Shown here: piece after piece, positions 12,201 through 21,650 of the stretch
Layout: the number at the start of each line of letters is the position of its first letter
Numbering within the stretch: the stretch's first letter is position 1
Source of the DNA: Euborellia annulipes
Lineage: Eukaryota > Arthropoda > Insecta > Dermaptera > Anisolabididae
NCBI GenBank assembly: GCA_023213315.1
Contig: JAKCPI010002999.1
Coordinates: 62,001 to 126,000 of the forward strand
Direction: 5' to 3'
DNA: 64,000 nucleotides
Translations under genes and position numbers: made by a program
The notes under the pieces: generated by a model
What the model saw: only the letters and a program-made list of their open reading frames with translations
The model's database searches: none
What the model was told of the DNA's origin: nothing

Positions 12201-13616
12201 TCTAAAAAAAAAGTTTTTTTTTTTTTGAAAATCAAAAAAAAGGGCTTCTATAAGTTGTAGATAGCTTTAATTTAAAAAAAATTTGAGGTCGAGAGCTTCA
12301 AAATTATGGCTGCAACCTCTCAAGATCATCACCTCGAGACGCGCATCTTAAAGGAATGAATTTTAATAAAAAATTTTAGCATTCAAATAATGATGGGGCA
12401 ATAAATTTGACCCGAAACATCTCGGTATTCTGTAAGCAGGAGGCTTTTAATTTTTTGAGCTGCCTTTCAGTATAATAATAAAAAAAAAAAAAAATTAGTT
12501 GAGGTATATTAGGCTAATTATATCCAATTGGAATGTTTGAAAAGGAATTTAAATTATAGTCTGTTTTATCAATATTCAACTGGGATGGAGGATTTTCTAT
12601 TGAGATATGCTGATGACACCTTGTTTGCTGCGTCCCCATCATAAGTTATCTGCTTCCTCTGGCCAGGTCCGTTAGTTCTTTCTCCATTCCTCCTTTTTCT
12701 CAGCTAATCTTTTCATCCCCTCCTTCAAATTCAACATTCTCCTTCTTATTGGCGTAACTAGGGCCCCCCCCCTAAGAAAAATTGAGTCAATATGGAGCCT
12801 TCCAGCCCCCATAAGACCCCCTTCCCCAGCCAAATTCCCTAGTTACGCCCATGCTCCTTCTTACATTGTCCTTCTACCATTCCTTGTAGACAATTCCTTC
12901 TCAGTATGTTTTTCCTTTTTAGACTTGTCTTTTTTATTTTCATGCATTTGGACGAGACGTGGACCGTTCTAAGAAATACCGAGACCACATTAAGACCTTC
13001 TAGATGGGGTTTTGGAGACGACTGTCTTCCTCCTAGGATGGCTCTATCCTCGAGGAACGTAGAAAATATCCCCTCAAAGGGAGAGGCCCGGTGGAAGATG
13101 ACCATCAAGATGGTGAAACCACTCACAGGCAGACCGATTTGGGTTATTACGGGGAATAGAAAAGAATTGCGGATGATTACGACGCGTCAATTTGACGCTT
13201 ACAACTAAGAAGAAGAATCAATACTCATTATAAAATTATCTAATTTTTTTTTTTTTGTTAAATGCTATAAAATCCATTCCTTTTAGATAATAAGGTTCTG
13301 AAATTTAATTTTTCTATTCATTTATTACATAACTAATCTTATTTTGTCTATATTAATAAATAAAATATCAACTGTCAAATAACATATTTAAAAATAATTC
13401 ATTCATAATCTGACGAGTAAATAATATCAATCAATAAATAAATAGATTTCATGGCGTCATAAAAAGATGTTTTTGTAATTGTAATGAAAATTTAAAAAAA
13501 AAAGTCAATTCTGTCACTTTTCTTTGCGGCCATATATATATATATATATATTTGAAAATTAATTTACCTGTTCCAACGACGATAACGTCATACTCAGTTG
13601 GAAGATCATCATCCAT
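3231..13616 (-). CDS. CHM/REP: Rab escort protein (Rab geranylgeranyltransferase component A), complete, nine exons
   Basis: Exons on the minus strand, 5' to 3': 13616-13568, 11498-11432, 11363-11157, 11088-10878, 8990-8332, 6560-6436, 5192-5053, 4745-4545, 3440-3231. All phases agree, giving 1869 nt (622 aa plus TAG). REP presents newly made Rab GTPases to geranylgeranyltransferase II and delivers prenylated Rabs to membranes. The GDI/REP fold is seen as DVIVVGTGM (residues ~10-18), YYGGLWASF (~41-49), FNLDLAPK (171-178), RYAEF (197-201), PCSRADVF (219-226), EKRMLMKLL (235-243) and the long block YGSGELPQCF...FGGVYHL (316-338). An acidic/lysine-rich linker (~109-160) precedes FNLDLAPK, as in REPs but not GDIs, and the length matches REP (about 650 aa in human) rather than GDI (about 450). 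The start is the first ATG, giving MDDDLPTEYDVIV. The C terminus is acidic. Intron 7 uses a GC donor. Introns hold SINEs, foldbacks and an RT relic. Confidence 0.95.
4181..4478 (-). repeat. Family A repeat, truncated copy
   Basis: Matches the internal part of the ~0.65-kb family A element (AAAGAGCATCTAAAAAAT, GTAAAGTACTAGTACTCTTT, CTTAAATATAA). It lies in REP intron 8, about 65 bases from exon 8. Confidence 0.75.
5041..5056 (-). other. GC-AG splice donor of REP intron 7
   Basis: The seventh REP exon ends ...CAG and is followed by GCAAGTAG instead of GT. The only nearby GT (four bases downstream, GTAGAT) would add one codon plus one base and throw exon 8 (4745-4545) out of frame. The GC site keeps phase 0 and matches the known GC-donor consensus AG|GCAAGT. 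The acceptor of this intron is the TAG just upstream of exon 8. Confidence 0.85.
5281..5608. mobile_element. Foldback with degenerate hammerhead pair (REP intron 6)
   Basis: The left arm AAGGAAATTAAATAAAAAAC...TGTTTCGGTCG and the right arm CGACCGAAACGTCGACGATT...ATTTCCTTAG are inverted copies. Read on minus, the left arm carries a GGTC/GACC hairpin and GAAACATC, but its core is GTGATAA rather than CTGATGA. Confidence 0.7.
7017..7078 (-). ncRNA. Hammerhead-ribozyme-like motif
   Basis: On minus: TTGTA-CTGAAGA-T-hairpin (GGTTCC/GGGGTC)-GAA-ATAT-T-TACAA. The core C-U-G-A-N-G-A and GAA are present. Stem I is TTGTA/TACAA, and the stem III segment is the palindrome ATAT. Confidence 0.6.
7162..7413 (-). 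mobile_element. SINE-1 copy with 9-bp target-site duplication
   Basis: A tRNA-derived head at 7413 (GGGCTTGGTGTAG..., B box GGGTTCGGACCCC), the common body and a poly(A) tail (poly-T 7163-7177 on plus). AATTTGAGG flanks it on both sides (7153-7161 and 7414-7422), the mark of LINE-type retrotransposition. Confidence 0.9.
8161..8220 (+). ncRNA. Hammerhead-ribozyme-like motif
   Basis: TTGTA (8168-8172), CTGAAGA (8173-8179), one unpaired T, stem II GATTCC/GGGGTC, GAA (8201-8203), palindromic ATAT, T, then TACAA (8209-8213) closing stem I; an outer GTT/AAC pair extends it. Compared with the inverted partner at 7017-7078, stem II changes G-T to A-T, so pairing is kept. Confidence 0.65.
9492..10607. 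mobile_element. TIR element with GACAATTGTC-type subterminal repeats
   Basis: The ends GCCCTATTTTATAAAG and CTTTATGAAATAGGGC are inverted repeats. Both flanks (9520-9660 and 10365-10590) are crowded with TTGTC/GACAA words in both orientations, a likely transposase-binding array. The core carries a fragment (9715-10100) related to the 52640-54545 foldback. REP intron 4. Confidence 0.75.
11617..12076 (-). repeat. SINE-1 fragments, one inserted in another
   Basis: A head-only fragment (11617-11695) and a tail (poly-T 11750-11766 then a partial body) are followed by a second, nearly full copy (11845-12076), all in reverse orientation. REP intron 1. Confidence 0.75.
12085..12362 (+). repeat. Family E repeat, partial
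   Basis: Shares long runs with 45380-45774 (CCAGCTAATTAATTAAAG, AATATCTTTTATTTAATG, AGGGCTTCTATAA and a GAGACGCGCA end). Confidence 0.75.
12585..13210 (+). pseudogene. Degraded non-LTR retrotransposon reverse transcriptase fragment
   Basis: At 12590-12646 the plus strand reads MEDFLLRYADDTLFAASPS. YADD is the reverse-transcriptase catalytic box, followed by the usual hydrophobic strand. A stop follows at once. A MITE interrupts at 12751-12850. A further open stretch (12906-13208) resembles the basic C-terminal region of such elements but is not recognisable in detail. It sits in REP intron 1. Confidence 0.6.
12751..12850. mobile_element. Short TIR element (MITE)
   Basis: GGCGTAACTAGGG at the left and CCCTAGTTACGCC at the right are inverted repeats; the inside is C-rich. 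A related end (GGCGTAATTAGAG) occurs at 15152. Confidence 0.75.
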
Positions 13617-14193
13617 TTCTATAGAATTCTCAATATTTAAAATATAAGCGATAATAGATTGTTTTATAGGATAAAGTGAATTTTTTTTTTATGGCTTTGA
13701 CATTTGTTGGGAAAAAAGTCTGACGACACCAACAATCGTTCTGAAGTTAGCAATGCCCAATGCCTTTTAAGAAGACTGTCAAATTAAATTTTAAATATTA
13801 TTTATATTGTAATTTAATTATATTTAATTAGAAAGGAAATATAATATTTATTTAGCGTAGTTTATCTATAAAGGAGGGATATATAAATATAAAAATTTGA
13901 TAGAGAATCTTTCCTATAAAGTACATGAGTGAAGTGTGCCTCAAACAATTTTGGGGGAAAATATAAAAATCATGGCACACCTGATACGTGCGTTCAATAA
14001 CCTGCCCATTCAGATCGTTTTAAACTTGACAACCACTGACCAAATGGGCTTTAGTTGATAAGGGAATATTATCCCCTAATCTTCTGAATTGGGAAAAACA
14101 GGCAATAAATTTAATTAAAAACATACATGCTCTCTCCGAAAGAGAGCAGGTTCAAAGCGCAACCCAAGATTTGTAAAGCAAGACTCCCATTAA

Positions 14194-14584
14194 GGCGGCT
14201 ACACCCGTAAATGCAAACTTGACAAGCATGCTTGTGCAAGCTTTTTGTACAAGCAAACTAGCATCTGTAGGAGATTTTTGTGCAAGCCGCTTGATAGCTC
14301 GATTGAATTTTAATCATACACAAGCATATTTGCTCAAGCAAAACCCTCCGCCATTTTATATTCGTCTTGACATTTGATAATAATTTAATATATATTAATT
14401 TAAATATAAATATTTATTGTGTCTCTGTTTAAAGCAAGTGAGTATTTCTTGTTATCTTCGAATAAATAACCTTTTTTTCGCTCATTTTTAGGTTAATTTT
14501 CGGCATAAGCTGTTGCTTGCACAAGCATGCTTGAGCCGTGTGGTGCCAAAGGGAATTTTTTCATTCTTGTACGGTGTAGCCACC
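14194..14584. mobile_element. TTAA-flanked TIR element (piggyBac-like MITE candidate)
   Basis: TTAA (14190-14193) + GGCGGCTACACCCG and CGGTGTAGCCACC + TTAA (14585-14588). Inside are inverted GCTTGCACAAGCATGCTTG-type subterminal repeats. It lies between BLOC1S2 and REP. TTAA is the piggyBac target; whether it is TSD or part of the TIR cannot be decided from one copy. Confidence 0.65.
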
Positions 14585-14879
14585 TTAAGAGTTTTCTCGC
14601 TAATTCAGGTTTGACTCTTTTAGATGGTTCCTCATATTTTTTTTCTTTTCAATCCTTTTTTTAAAGATTATTCACATTTCAGTTTTACGTTTATATGTTT
14701 TTGTTTCTAATCGAGATAAGACAGGAGGTGGGAAGTTTTTTTTCACTATTTATTAAATTAATAAATGATATTTTATAGAAAAATTTATTACAGCAATTTT
14801 CTATTTATTTAATAAATAATATATATATCTAATGAAAAAAGAAAAAAAATAAAGAACCTTAAAATAAAATATTTTTCAT

Positions 14880-17164
14880 TCATTTCTTTTCTAATTGTTT
14901 AAATTTATTCTCCAATCTTTTCGAGTAAGCATCCAATTTATAAGCAGCCTGTTCGAGTTTATTGACACAATCTTCAATTTGATCAATTTGATCTAAATAT
15001 GGCTGAAGACTAGCATCTGAAAAATAATATTTTTAATTTAATGATAATGATTTGAAAATTAAAGAAGAAGAAGAAGAAGAGTCTAGTATTGCCTCCTCAA
15101 TGGATAATCATCAGATTAGGTGAAGATAATAAAAAAAGCAACAGCATCAGGATCATGGGCGTAATTAGAGAAATGGGCTGGGGGGGGGGGCATGGGACCA
15201 GCTATCCTCCCGGGGGCCTGGAAAGCCCCATATTTTTTCAATTTTTCTTGGGCAGGGAGCTTTCTGGGGGGAGGGGGCACGAGCCTTCTGGGGAGGGGGG
15301 CCGGCACCCCTCTAGTTACGCCCTTGATCAGGAAGCTTGGCTCATCTCTTTTTTACAACTATAGAATTTAAAGTTGGGACAAAAATGAGTTCTTTTTGAA
15401 TTAGTCAATGTTATTAAGGCTGGTACAAGAGGGGGGGGGGGGGGGTAAACGGTTAATTAATTACCCCCTCCCTCGACCCTACTTTGAGATTAGAAAAAAT
15501 ACATTTTCCTTCGAAATTAAATTTTATTGTATTTTTAAAAAAATTTAAAAAAATTTTAATATTTATTTAAAAGAGAACCCTCCAAAAAAAATTTTAAAAA
15601 AAAAAAGAAAAAAAATTAAAAAGTGGAAAAAATTTAAAAAAAAATATTTAAAATGAGAATGATAATAATTTATTAAAAATAAAATTAGGCAAATAATTTC
15701 AAGGCGTAGTGGTTAAATGTATAATTAATAAGGAGGAGATCAAGGCAGTCAAAGAAAAATAAAGAAAAGTTTTTTTTTGCTTTATTAAACTGCTAAATTA
15801 AATGTCGATTCGGACGATTCTTCCGGGCTTCATCAGGACATCTGTTTTGTTTGTCTAAAGGGGCTCTTGACTAACATTCGTCATTTGACATGATTTCTGG
15901 TTCAAGAGTCATGTCAATTGTTGGCACCTATACAGGGCCGGAACAAGGAGATTTTTTAGGGGGAGCATAATTTGCCGCCCTCTCCTTAAAATTTTCTACA
16001 CAAAATTCATATCATTTTACCTTTTTTAGTAAATCTTTCTTTAATTGCCGCCCCCTGATATCTGCCGCCCGGGGCCATGCACCCCCCCTAGATGGCCTGC
16101 ACCCTGCACCTATACCAGAAGCTGCCAAGAGCTCTAGTCAAACAAAACACATGCCCTGATGATGGCGGGAAGAATCGTCCGAAACGTCAACATTGTTGTT
16201 TAATTAAGAAAAAAAAAATGTTTTTTCTTTATTTTTCTTTGATCTCCTCATTTTTTAATAAAGGCTGATTCGTCCGGCCTTCTTCAGAATAGATGTAGAT
16301 TTTACCATGTGCTTAGGGAGACACATGGGCTGGTTGACAAATGATTGCAACGGCATCAGGAGATTTCATGGGTTCTCTCGAGTCTCACAGCAAAATCTAC
16401 ATCTATCCTGAAGATGGCTAGAAAAATCGGCCTTTGTCAGAATTGATAAATAATTCAAGTTCCTTTATTAAAAGTTGAAATTTTTCGGCTTGAGATTCTC
16501 TTTTAAGAGGATTTTGGATATAAGTAGGCAGATTGAGTCCTCAGAATTTAATCCATACTCGCTACGAAGTTGGCTAATGATCTATGGATGGTTTGCTTTG
16601 TAACGATCTAGTTGGTTGAGGGTCGGCCTACATCCCTTTTATATATAGGGTATATATGTTACTTATGAACTTCTCTTATAATTTTCCATAACATTTTTCT
16701 GGCAATACTACACTCTAGTTAAAATAAATAATCTTACATTTATTGTTCAATTCAATCATCGATTTAGCAACATTACCAGCTATTTGTTTCATATCTGAAT
16801 ATTTAGTTATCGTTAATCTATTCATATTTTCTAAAAGACGATAATCATCCTAAAAATAGAAAAAAAATAATCAAAAATTTGCACACATTTATAAAAAAAA
16901 AAGTAAATACTTGAGTAGTTGCAAGCTCCCCGTAGAGATAATCAGCTGTCTTTTGGAACATCGTCGTCGCCAAGCAACTCAAGTTGGGATCATAAGGATC
17001 CAAGGCTTCAAAGCTACTCGTGCTTGTTGAAAGAGTTGGACCTACAAAATAGAACTCAATTAGTTTAATATGTTTTTTTTAGAGAAAGATTCTTTTTGAC
17101 AGAAACCTCGTTTTGGCGAATCCGTAACTCCACCACCGCTACAGGCTTCTGTCTCATCGGACAT
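14880..17164 (-). CDS. BLOC1S2: BLOC-1 complex subunit 2 (BLOS2), complete, four exons
   Basis: Exons on the minus strand: 17164-17107, 17041-16911, 16849-16738, 15016-14880. Phases fit exactly, giving 438 nt, 145 aa plus TGA. BLOS2 is a small helical subunit of BLOC-1, a cytosolic complex needed for lysosome-related organelle biogenesis and endosomal sorting; it is shared with BORC, which positions lysosomes. Visible family blocks are [20 protein letters not shown] (about residues 53-72), a middle helix [11 protein letters not shown], and the C-terminal [14 protein letters not shown] and [16 protein letters not shown], which is the signature of the family. The N-terminal 45 residues are Ser/Thr/Gly-rich and unconserved. 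Length matches animal orthologues (about 140 aa). The start is the first ATG in frame ([12 protein letters not shown]). The gene lies in tandem upstream of REP on the same strand, with about 1.26 kb between stop and the REP start. Intron 3 (1.7 kb) carries a MITE and hammerhead-like foldbacks. Confidence 0.95.
15152..15329. mobile_element. TIR element (GGGCGTAAYTAGAG family), G-rich
   Basis: ATCATGGGCGTAATTAGAG and CTCTAGTTACGCCCTTGAT are inverted ends about 175 bp apart, in BLOC1S2 intron 3. Open frames here are low-complexity Gly/Pro translations. Confidence 0.75.
15790..15852 (-). ncRNA. Hammerhead-ribozyme-like motif, decayed
   Basis: On minus: GATGTC-CTGATGA-...-GAATC-GACAT. Stem I ATGTC/GACAT is intact, but bases of the GAAACGTC segment are lost and stem II pairs poorly. 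Confidence 0.45.
16140..16205 (+). ncRNA. Hammerhead-ribozyme-like motif
   Basis: CTGATGA, T, hairpin GGCG/CGTC (one G-U), then C-GAA-ACGT-C. The inner two pairs of stem I are lost; outer AAACAA/TTGTTT pairing remains. Confidence 0.5.
16262..16455. repeat. Second small foldback abutting the previous one
   Basis: AATAGATGTAGATTTT (near 16288) is inverted at ~16390-16405. The ends carry GGCC...TTCTTCAG and CTGAAGATGGC words, a decayed relative of the hammerhead foldbacks without GAAAC. Confidence 0.55.
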
Positions 17165-18888
17165 TTTAGTTATTATTGTTGTCTAGAAATTAACAAGATT
17201 TTGGAATGTATCACAAATTATATCATTAAATGCTATTTATTATGCTCATAGAAAATTTTTGATAATTATGTTGTCATTTGACATTCATTAGTTTGCAAAA
17301 AAAAAAAGTTTGACAGTTCATTTGCGCTGCAACGTCAAAAAACTTCAAAAAAAAAAAATCACTAAAGGTTTTGATATATTAATTAATAATAAATAATAAA
17401 AATAAAAACTATTTATAATAAATAAATTCTTAATTTTTTTGGGAATTATAAAATAAAATTAAAAATTTCAGTGGCAAATTTAAAAAAAATAGTTTATCAA
17501 AGAGAATTTTTTAAGTGAGTTGGAGACAGGGCAGGGGAGATCGCGGCTTCAGTGGCATATGTAGTACTTTTATTTACATATAAAACACAGATCAAACACA
17601 ATATAAAAATTTAATCAATATTCATATCTCTTTTTTTTTATTCTAAAAATTTTTATCATTATTATGGAAGTGTCTAATCACTGATTGCGTCACCAGCGAC
17701 GTCATCAATTCAGCTTTCGCCTGCCCATGTGATTTTCGAGCGTGCTGCCGGTCCTAAAAAAAAAAAATAATAATTATCTATTCAGTTACTTGCTGGCGGC
17801 CTACTTATCAACATATTATTATATAAAAAATCAATCATTCTTTAAAAAGTTTAAATATACAAACGTTCATCTTCTTTTAATAAAATCGCAAATATCACCG
17901 CTTATATAATCATTCTTTTTCTTCTTTTTTTTGACATTTTATATTAATTCTACATCTTTTATAAACATCCATTGTAATATGGGTAAGTGTGATTTTAATT
18001 TTGTTAAATCATATTTTAATAAGATTTAAAAAATTTTCTAGGTTAAAGAGATTAATTATTTATTTGTAGAAGCTTTGAGAGAGATGTTTATATTTATTTA
18101 AAAAATATATATTTAGGTCAGGTTATCTCGAAATCACAAAATTAAATAACATGTTTTCATCAGCAAAATTTATTTTTAATTAATATATATATATATATAT
18201 ATTTAAATTAAAAATAAATCAAGAGAATATTAATGGAAAATTTTACTATTGTTTAATTAAAATTTTTTTATAATATCATAACCAAAAACATTTGACTCTT
18301 CTCGATTAAAAAATTATTTCTAGGTGAAGGTCGTAGCTTTTAGAAAAATGATTTCTTTCGGTTCAGATCTTGTCAACGTCCAAATTGACAACCCTGGGAG
18401 CCTTAGAGCCAGTCATTTGTAATATTTCTAGGCATTAATATTCAAAAGCCTCGAGATTACGTAAATCCTTTTTTAACAAAATAAGTATTCGCTTTCCGCT
18501 GTAGTGAGATGTGTCTAGTAATCAGAAAAATGTTCAAGTATTTTGAAGACTAGACCAATTTCTAGGCGTGAAATACATTTGAATTACTGTCTGTGGGGCT
18601 CAGAAATATTTTGAGAGGGGGACAATCACTTCAAAAATCTCTTAGCTCTAAGGGGGGAGCAAAAGGGGAGGGGGATAAAAGGCCTTTGTATTTTCGGAAA
18701 TAAACGATTCACTAGTGCATTAAAACTCGATTATCCCGACAGAGTGCTTTTTATCATTTTTTTTATTTGTTATTGTTTATCCAGACTGTCCCAGATCTAT
18801 ACTACTGTAATAATTCACAATATTCTCATCATCCACTTACATAATTACATCTAGATGTAGGAGATAATGACTAAACGAATGATGAGTT
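17165..18888. other. Divergent intergenic region, BLOC1S2 side
   Basis: AT-rich DNA between the BLOC1S2 start and the first foldback. No exon with coding character was found on either strand. It contains a TA microsatellite (18185-18201) and GGGGGAG-rich text near 18600-18680 that resembles MITE fragments. The BLOC1S2 promoter must lie just right of 17164; no clear TATA box is visible. Confidence 0.5.
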
Positions 18889-19075
18889 CAAAAGCAAATT
18901 AGAGAGAAATTCTTTCGGCTTTCTTCAGGATATCGCCGCGAGTTTAGTCAGAATTCTTGGGTCTTTTGAACCAGAAGGCGATGGTGTGAACAAAATATCT
19001 GTTCTGATGAAAGTCGGCCGAAACGTTGTCAGTGTTTAAAAATAAATCAATTTGCCATTAATTTGCTTTTGTATG
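18889..19075. mobile_element. Foldback with decayed hammerhead-like motifs
   Basis: AAAGCAAATTA (near 18892) is inverted at 19061-19071. The right arm has CTGATGA...GGCCGAAACGTT, the left arm (minus) CTGAAGA...GCCGAAAG; stem II is very short. Confidence 0.55.
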
Positions 19076-19139
19076 TAGAATTCAATAACAGAAATGCAGC
19101 AGCCAGTTCAGGGAGTCTCTATTATTAAACCAAACTCCT

Positions 19140-19192
19140 TTGTTGCAAGACGTTTCGGCCTATTTTATTATGCCATCTTCAATTGGATAGGT
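19140..19192 (-). ncRNA. Hammerhead-ribozyme-like motif
   Basis: On minus: CCAA-TTGAAGA-T-GGC...GCC-GAA-ACGT-C-TTGCAA. Stem II is GGC/GCC; stem I is CAA/TTG; the first core base is T instead of C. Confidence 0.5.
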
Positions 19193-19275
19193 TTTTTTTA
19201 GAAAATAGAGTTGTTGATCGTCTGTCCATAAGCCAGTTATATACAACAATGGCCTATGTATAAAATAACAATGCA

Positions 19276-19330
19276 AATATGCAACTGAAGAGGGCACAAT
19301 AAAGTTGGCAGAAACGTCTTGCAATAATAG
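19276..19330 (+). ncRNA. Hammerhead-ribozyme-like motif
   Basis: TGCAA-CTGAAGA (19280-19291), then GAA-ACGT-C-TTGCA (19311-19323). Stem I TGCAA/TTGCA is perfect; stem II has decayed. Confidence 0.5.
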
Positions 19331-19423
19331 AGACTCCCTAACTGGCTGCATTCCTGTTATTGAAAATATTATCCAACTCTTTGTGAGATGCCTCCTTCTG
19401 AGGAGGGAAACGGGAATCCACCC

Positions 19424-19694
19424 AGTGGCGGATCCATAGGTGTTTCTCGAGGAGGAGGGGGGGAATCTGGAGTGACTGGTCGCACAGCACACATTTTTTT
19501 CTTAATTTCGGTAATTTAAAGGCTCATTCTGTACTTGTTTGCCAGAATATCAATATAAATCAAATTTTTAAGTATTAATTTTTAAAATTTTACATTAAAA
19601 ATACGATTTTTTTCGAAAAAAAAAGTATTTTTTTTAAATCTCAGGGGGGTAATTACCCCCTTTACCCTCCCTCCCCTCCTTGTATCCGCCCTTG
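19424..19694 (+). mobile_element. Family B TIR element
   Basis: Ends GGCGGATCCA and TATCCGCCCTTGA. The inside (CTGGTGTGACTGGTCGCACA, TGTACTTGTTTGCCAGAATA) recurs at 52328-52598 and, reversed, at 62681-62905. One end is related to the terminal hairpin of family A. Confidence 0.75.
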
Positions 19695-20221
19695 AATCCA
19701 CCTCAGTATTATTTCCCATGAAAGTTACCAAAACGTGACACTAATCAATGTGAGTGATTTTGTGATAATTATATCACCAGCCTGCTAATCCCGAGTCGGT
19801 GTTCTTATCTCTATGGGGGTTCGGGAAGAGCAATGCGAGAAAAAAAGCAAGTCCGCTTATCGTTTGGTTTCTTCACTCTAAACTCTCAATTGAAAAATTC
19901 GCGTCGATGGCTACTCGTAAACTCGGGGGGAGCGAGCTTCAGCAGTGCTTGGTGTTGTCAAAAGATCTCGCTGATCCTCTTCTTAGATGTCAGACTCGCC
20001 GGCGCGGCTCTGAAAGTAAATTGTTATTAAAACGAAAAATTCATATTTTACATTAATGGTTAGAGGAATTTCAAATTTCAAAAATTAAACTAAAAAAAGT
20101 TAACGATATTATAAAATGAACTCTGAGACGGTAAATTGCTGATTTGGGAATGAAATAGAAACTGACATTTTTATTTTTCTCATATTGGACAATAATGGAA
20201 GTTTCTAATTACATGGATTTA

Positions 20222-20700
20222 AACAGTGTATCTGGCAAATGTTTACTTTCACAATCCACAATCGTTTTCTGAAAAATTCTCATGCACTCTTTCAAGCATG
20301 TCTTCTGGTATCCTTGCAAATTCAGCCTCAATATTGTTCCAGGGTTGTTACCTTCAACTTCAGGTATGGGAGCGTACAAGTATTACGTAACGCAATTTTT
20401 GAACATTTTTGAACCCCCCTCCCCCCATGTAACGCGCCGTAACATTTTTCTGGACCCCCTCCCTAGACGTTACGTAACGCTCAAGTGGCCATTTTTATCT
20501 AAAAGTCACAATTATGTTGCGTAAAGTATAGGAAAGTCGCTAAAATACCAGTTACGTAACGTGTTGTTCAACCCCCCCCTCCCCCTCCCCCCAAATTCCG
20601 TTACGTAATACTTGTACGTTCCTTATCCCCAAAGAAAAAAATCGCATGGGGTTAAGTCCGGTGAGCGTGCGGGCTAGTTGAGATCCCCCTTTCGAGAGAT
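20222..20700 (-). pseudogene. Tc1/mariner-family transposase relic, interrupted by a MITE
   Basis: On minus, ~20690-20626 reads PARSPDLTPCDFFLWG, the third catalytic-acid block of Tc1/mariner-type DDE transposases. Beyond the MITE (20367-20623) the frame resumes as IEAEFARIPEDMLERVHENF-like text (20340-20250), matching the family's C-terminal region. Stops and frameshifts make it non-functional. Confidence 0.75.
20367..20623. mobile_element. TIR MITE with TA duplication inside the transposase relic
   Basis: Ends GGGAGCGTACAAGTATTACG and CGTAATACTTGTACGTTCC are inverted repeats flanked by TA (20365-20366; 20624-20625). Removing it restores the transposase reading through the Trp-Gly-Tyr after the catalytic block. 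Confidence 0.8.
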
Positions 20701-20739
20701 AAGCCGTTTTGCCTCAAAAAATGCATAGTCACTGTGTGT

Positions 20740-20895
20740 GCAGTGGCGCTTGAAGACGAAGGTGTATCGCAACCGTCCCAAGACCCTGGAACAATATTGA
20801 GGCTGAATTTGCAAGGATAGCTTGAAAGAGTGCAGAATTTCAGAAAACGAGTGTGCATTGTGGAGGTAAACATTTGACATGTGTTCATTATTTTT
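20740..20895 (+). pseudogene. Second transposase fragment, opposite orientation
   Basis: On plus, 20749-20790 reads LKTKVYRNRPKTLEQ, then text parallel to the C-terminal region of the relic at 20222-20360 (shared DNA word CAATATTGAGGCTGAATTTG). The two fragments form an inverted pair. Confidence 0.65.
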
Positions 20896-21524
20896 TTTGG
20901 GGAAATACCACCAGCTGTTTTCTCAGTCCTCAACTTACAAATTGTTAGTATGCAAATGACCCTTTTGTGTTATCCCTAAAATGAAGCTTGAGATGCCAGC
21001 TGGTTTTATTTCTCCACTTAATGGAAAATATGAATTAATCATTATTGAAAGCACTGATATCCAGAACGTGTGCGCCACGGATTAAGACAAATTTTTGCAT
21101 ATCAATTGCAGATTCTTTTTTTTGCATAATAATAAATAACATATCTGTTATATAATATTTGTCATAAAGTTTTCCGCCCAAAATAATATCAATAATTATT
21201 TTTTCTTTCTTTATTTATACCTGGTTAGTTTATTGTTTAATTTACCGAATAATATACAGGAAGTACCGGTATATTTTATTACTCTATCATTTTGCATAAT
21301 GATAATTTGTTAGAAGCAACTCCTCTTTAATTTTTATATATTTTCTTTAGTTTACATAGTTTTTTTAAGCATATAAAAAATTCAAAACAGGGTTCAACAT
21401 AAATTTTAATCTTAAACTATGTTTTTTTACAACAATTGATAATTATCTGTAAAGCCTAGTCTCGCGTCCACACCTAGTCTTTGTTGCTAGGTGTGTACTA
21501 GTTTTAAGCCTTTCGCAATTGTAT

Positions 21525-21610
21525 GAAAACATATATATATATATATATATATTCTAGATCTCTGATTTTGAATATATATATATATATTCTACATCTTTGA
21601 ATTTCAATAC

Positions 21611-21647
<37 letters not shown>

Positions 21648-21650
21648 TAC
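21525..21650. repeat. TA-rich microsatellite cluster
   Basis: Three (TA)n runs separated by near-identical ATTCTAxATCTxTGA spacers, so the array is a higher-order tandem repeat. The open frame over it is low-complexity. Confidence 0.85.

Larger units (their letters stand above)
15727..16262. mobile_element. Foldback with hammerhead-like motif in each arm
   Basis: The arms share GAGGAGATCAAG...AAAGAAAAATAAAG and a CTGATGA...GTCCGAA(A) segment, in inverted orientation (15727-15860; 16130-16262). The loop carries a second, G/C-rich insertion (about 15936-16120). BLOC1S2 intron 3. Confidence 0.75.
19086..19365. mobile_element. Foldback with hammerhead-like motif in each arm
   Basis: The left arm (AACAGAAATGCAGC...GAGTCTCTATTATT) and the right arm (AATAATAGAGACTCCC...GGCTGCATTCCTGTT) are inverted copies, each containing a motif next to GAAACGTCTTGCAA. 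Confidence 0.75.

Noticed and set aside
12839..13208. 100-aa plus-strand frame and 95-aa minus-strand frame
   Set aside because: They lie in the degraded non-LTR retroelement next to a YADD relic, and no intact gene can be drawn.
15089..15364. Gly/Pro-rich frames on both strands
   Set aside because: Low-complexity translation of a G-tracted MITE.
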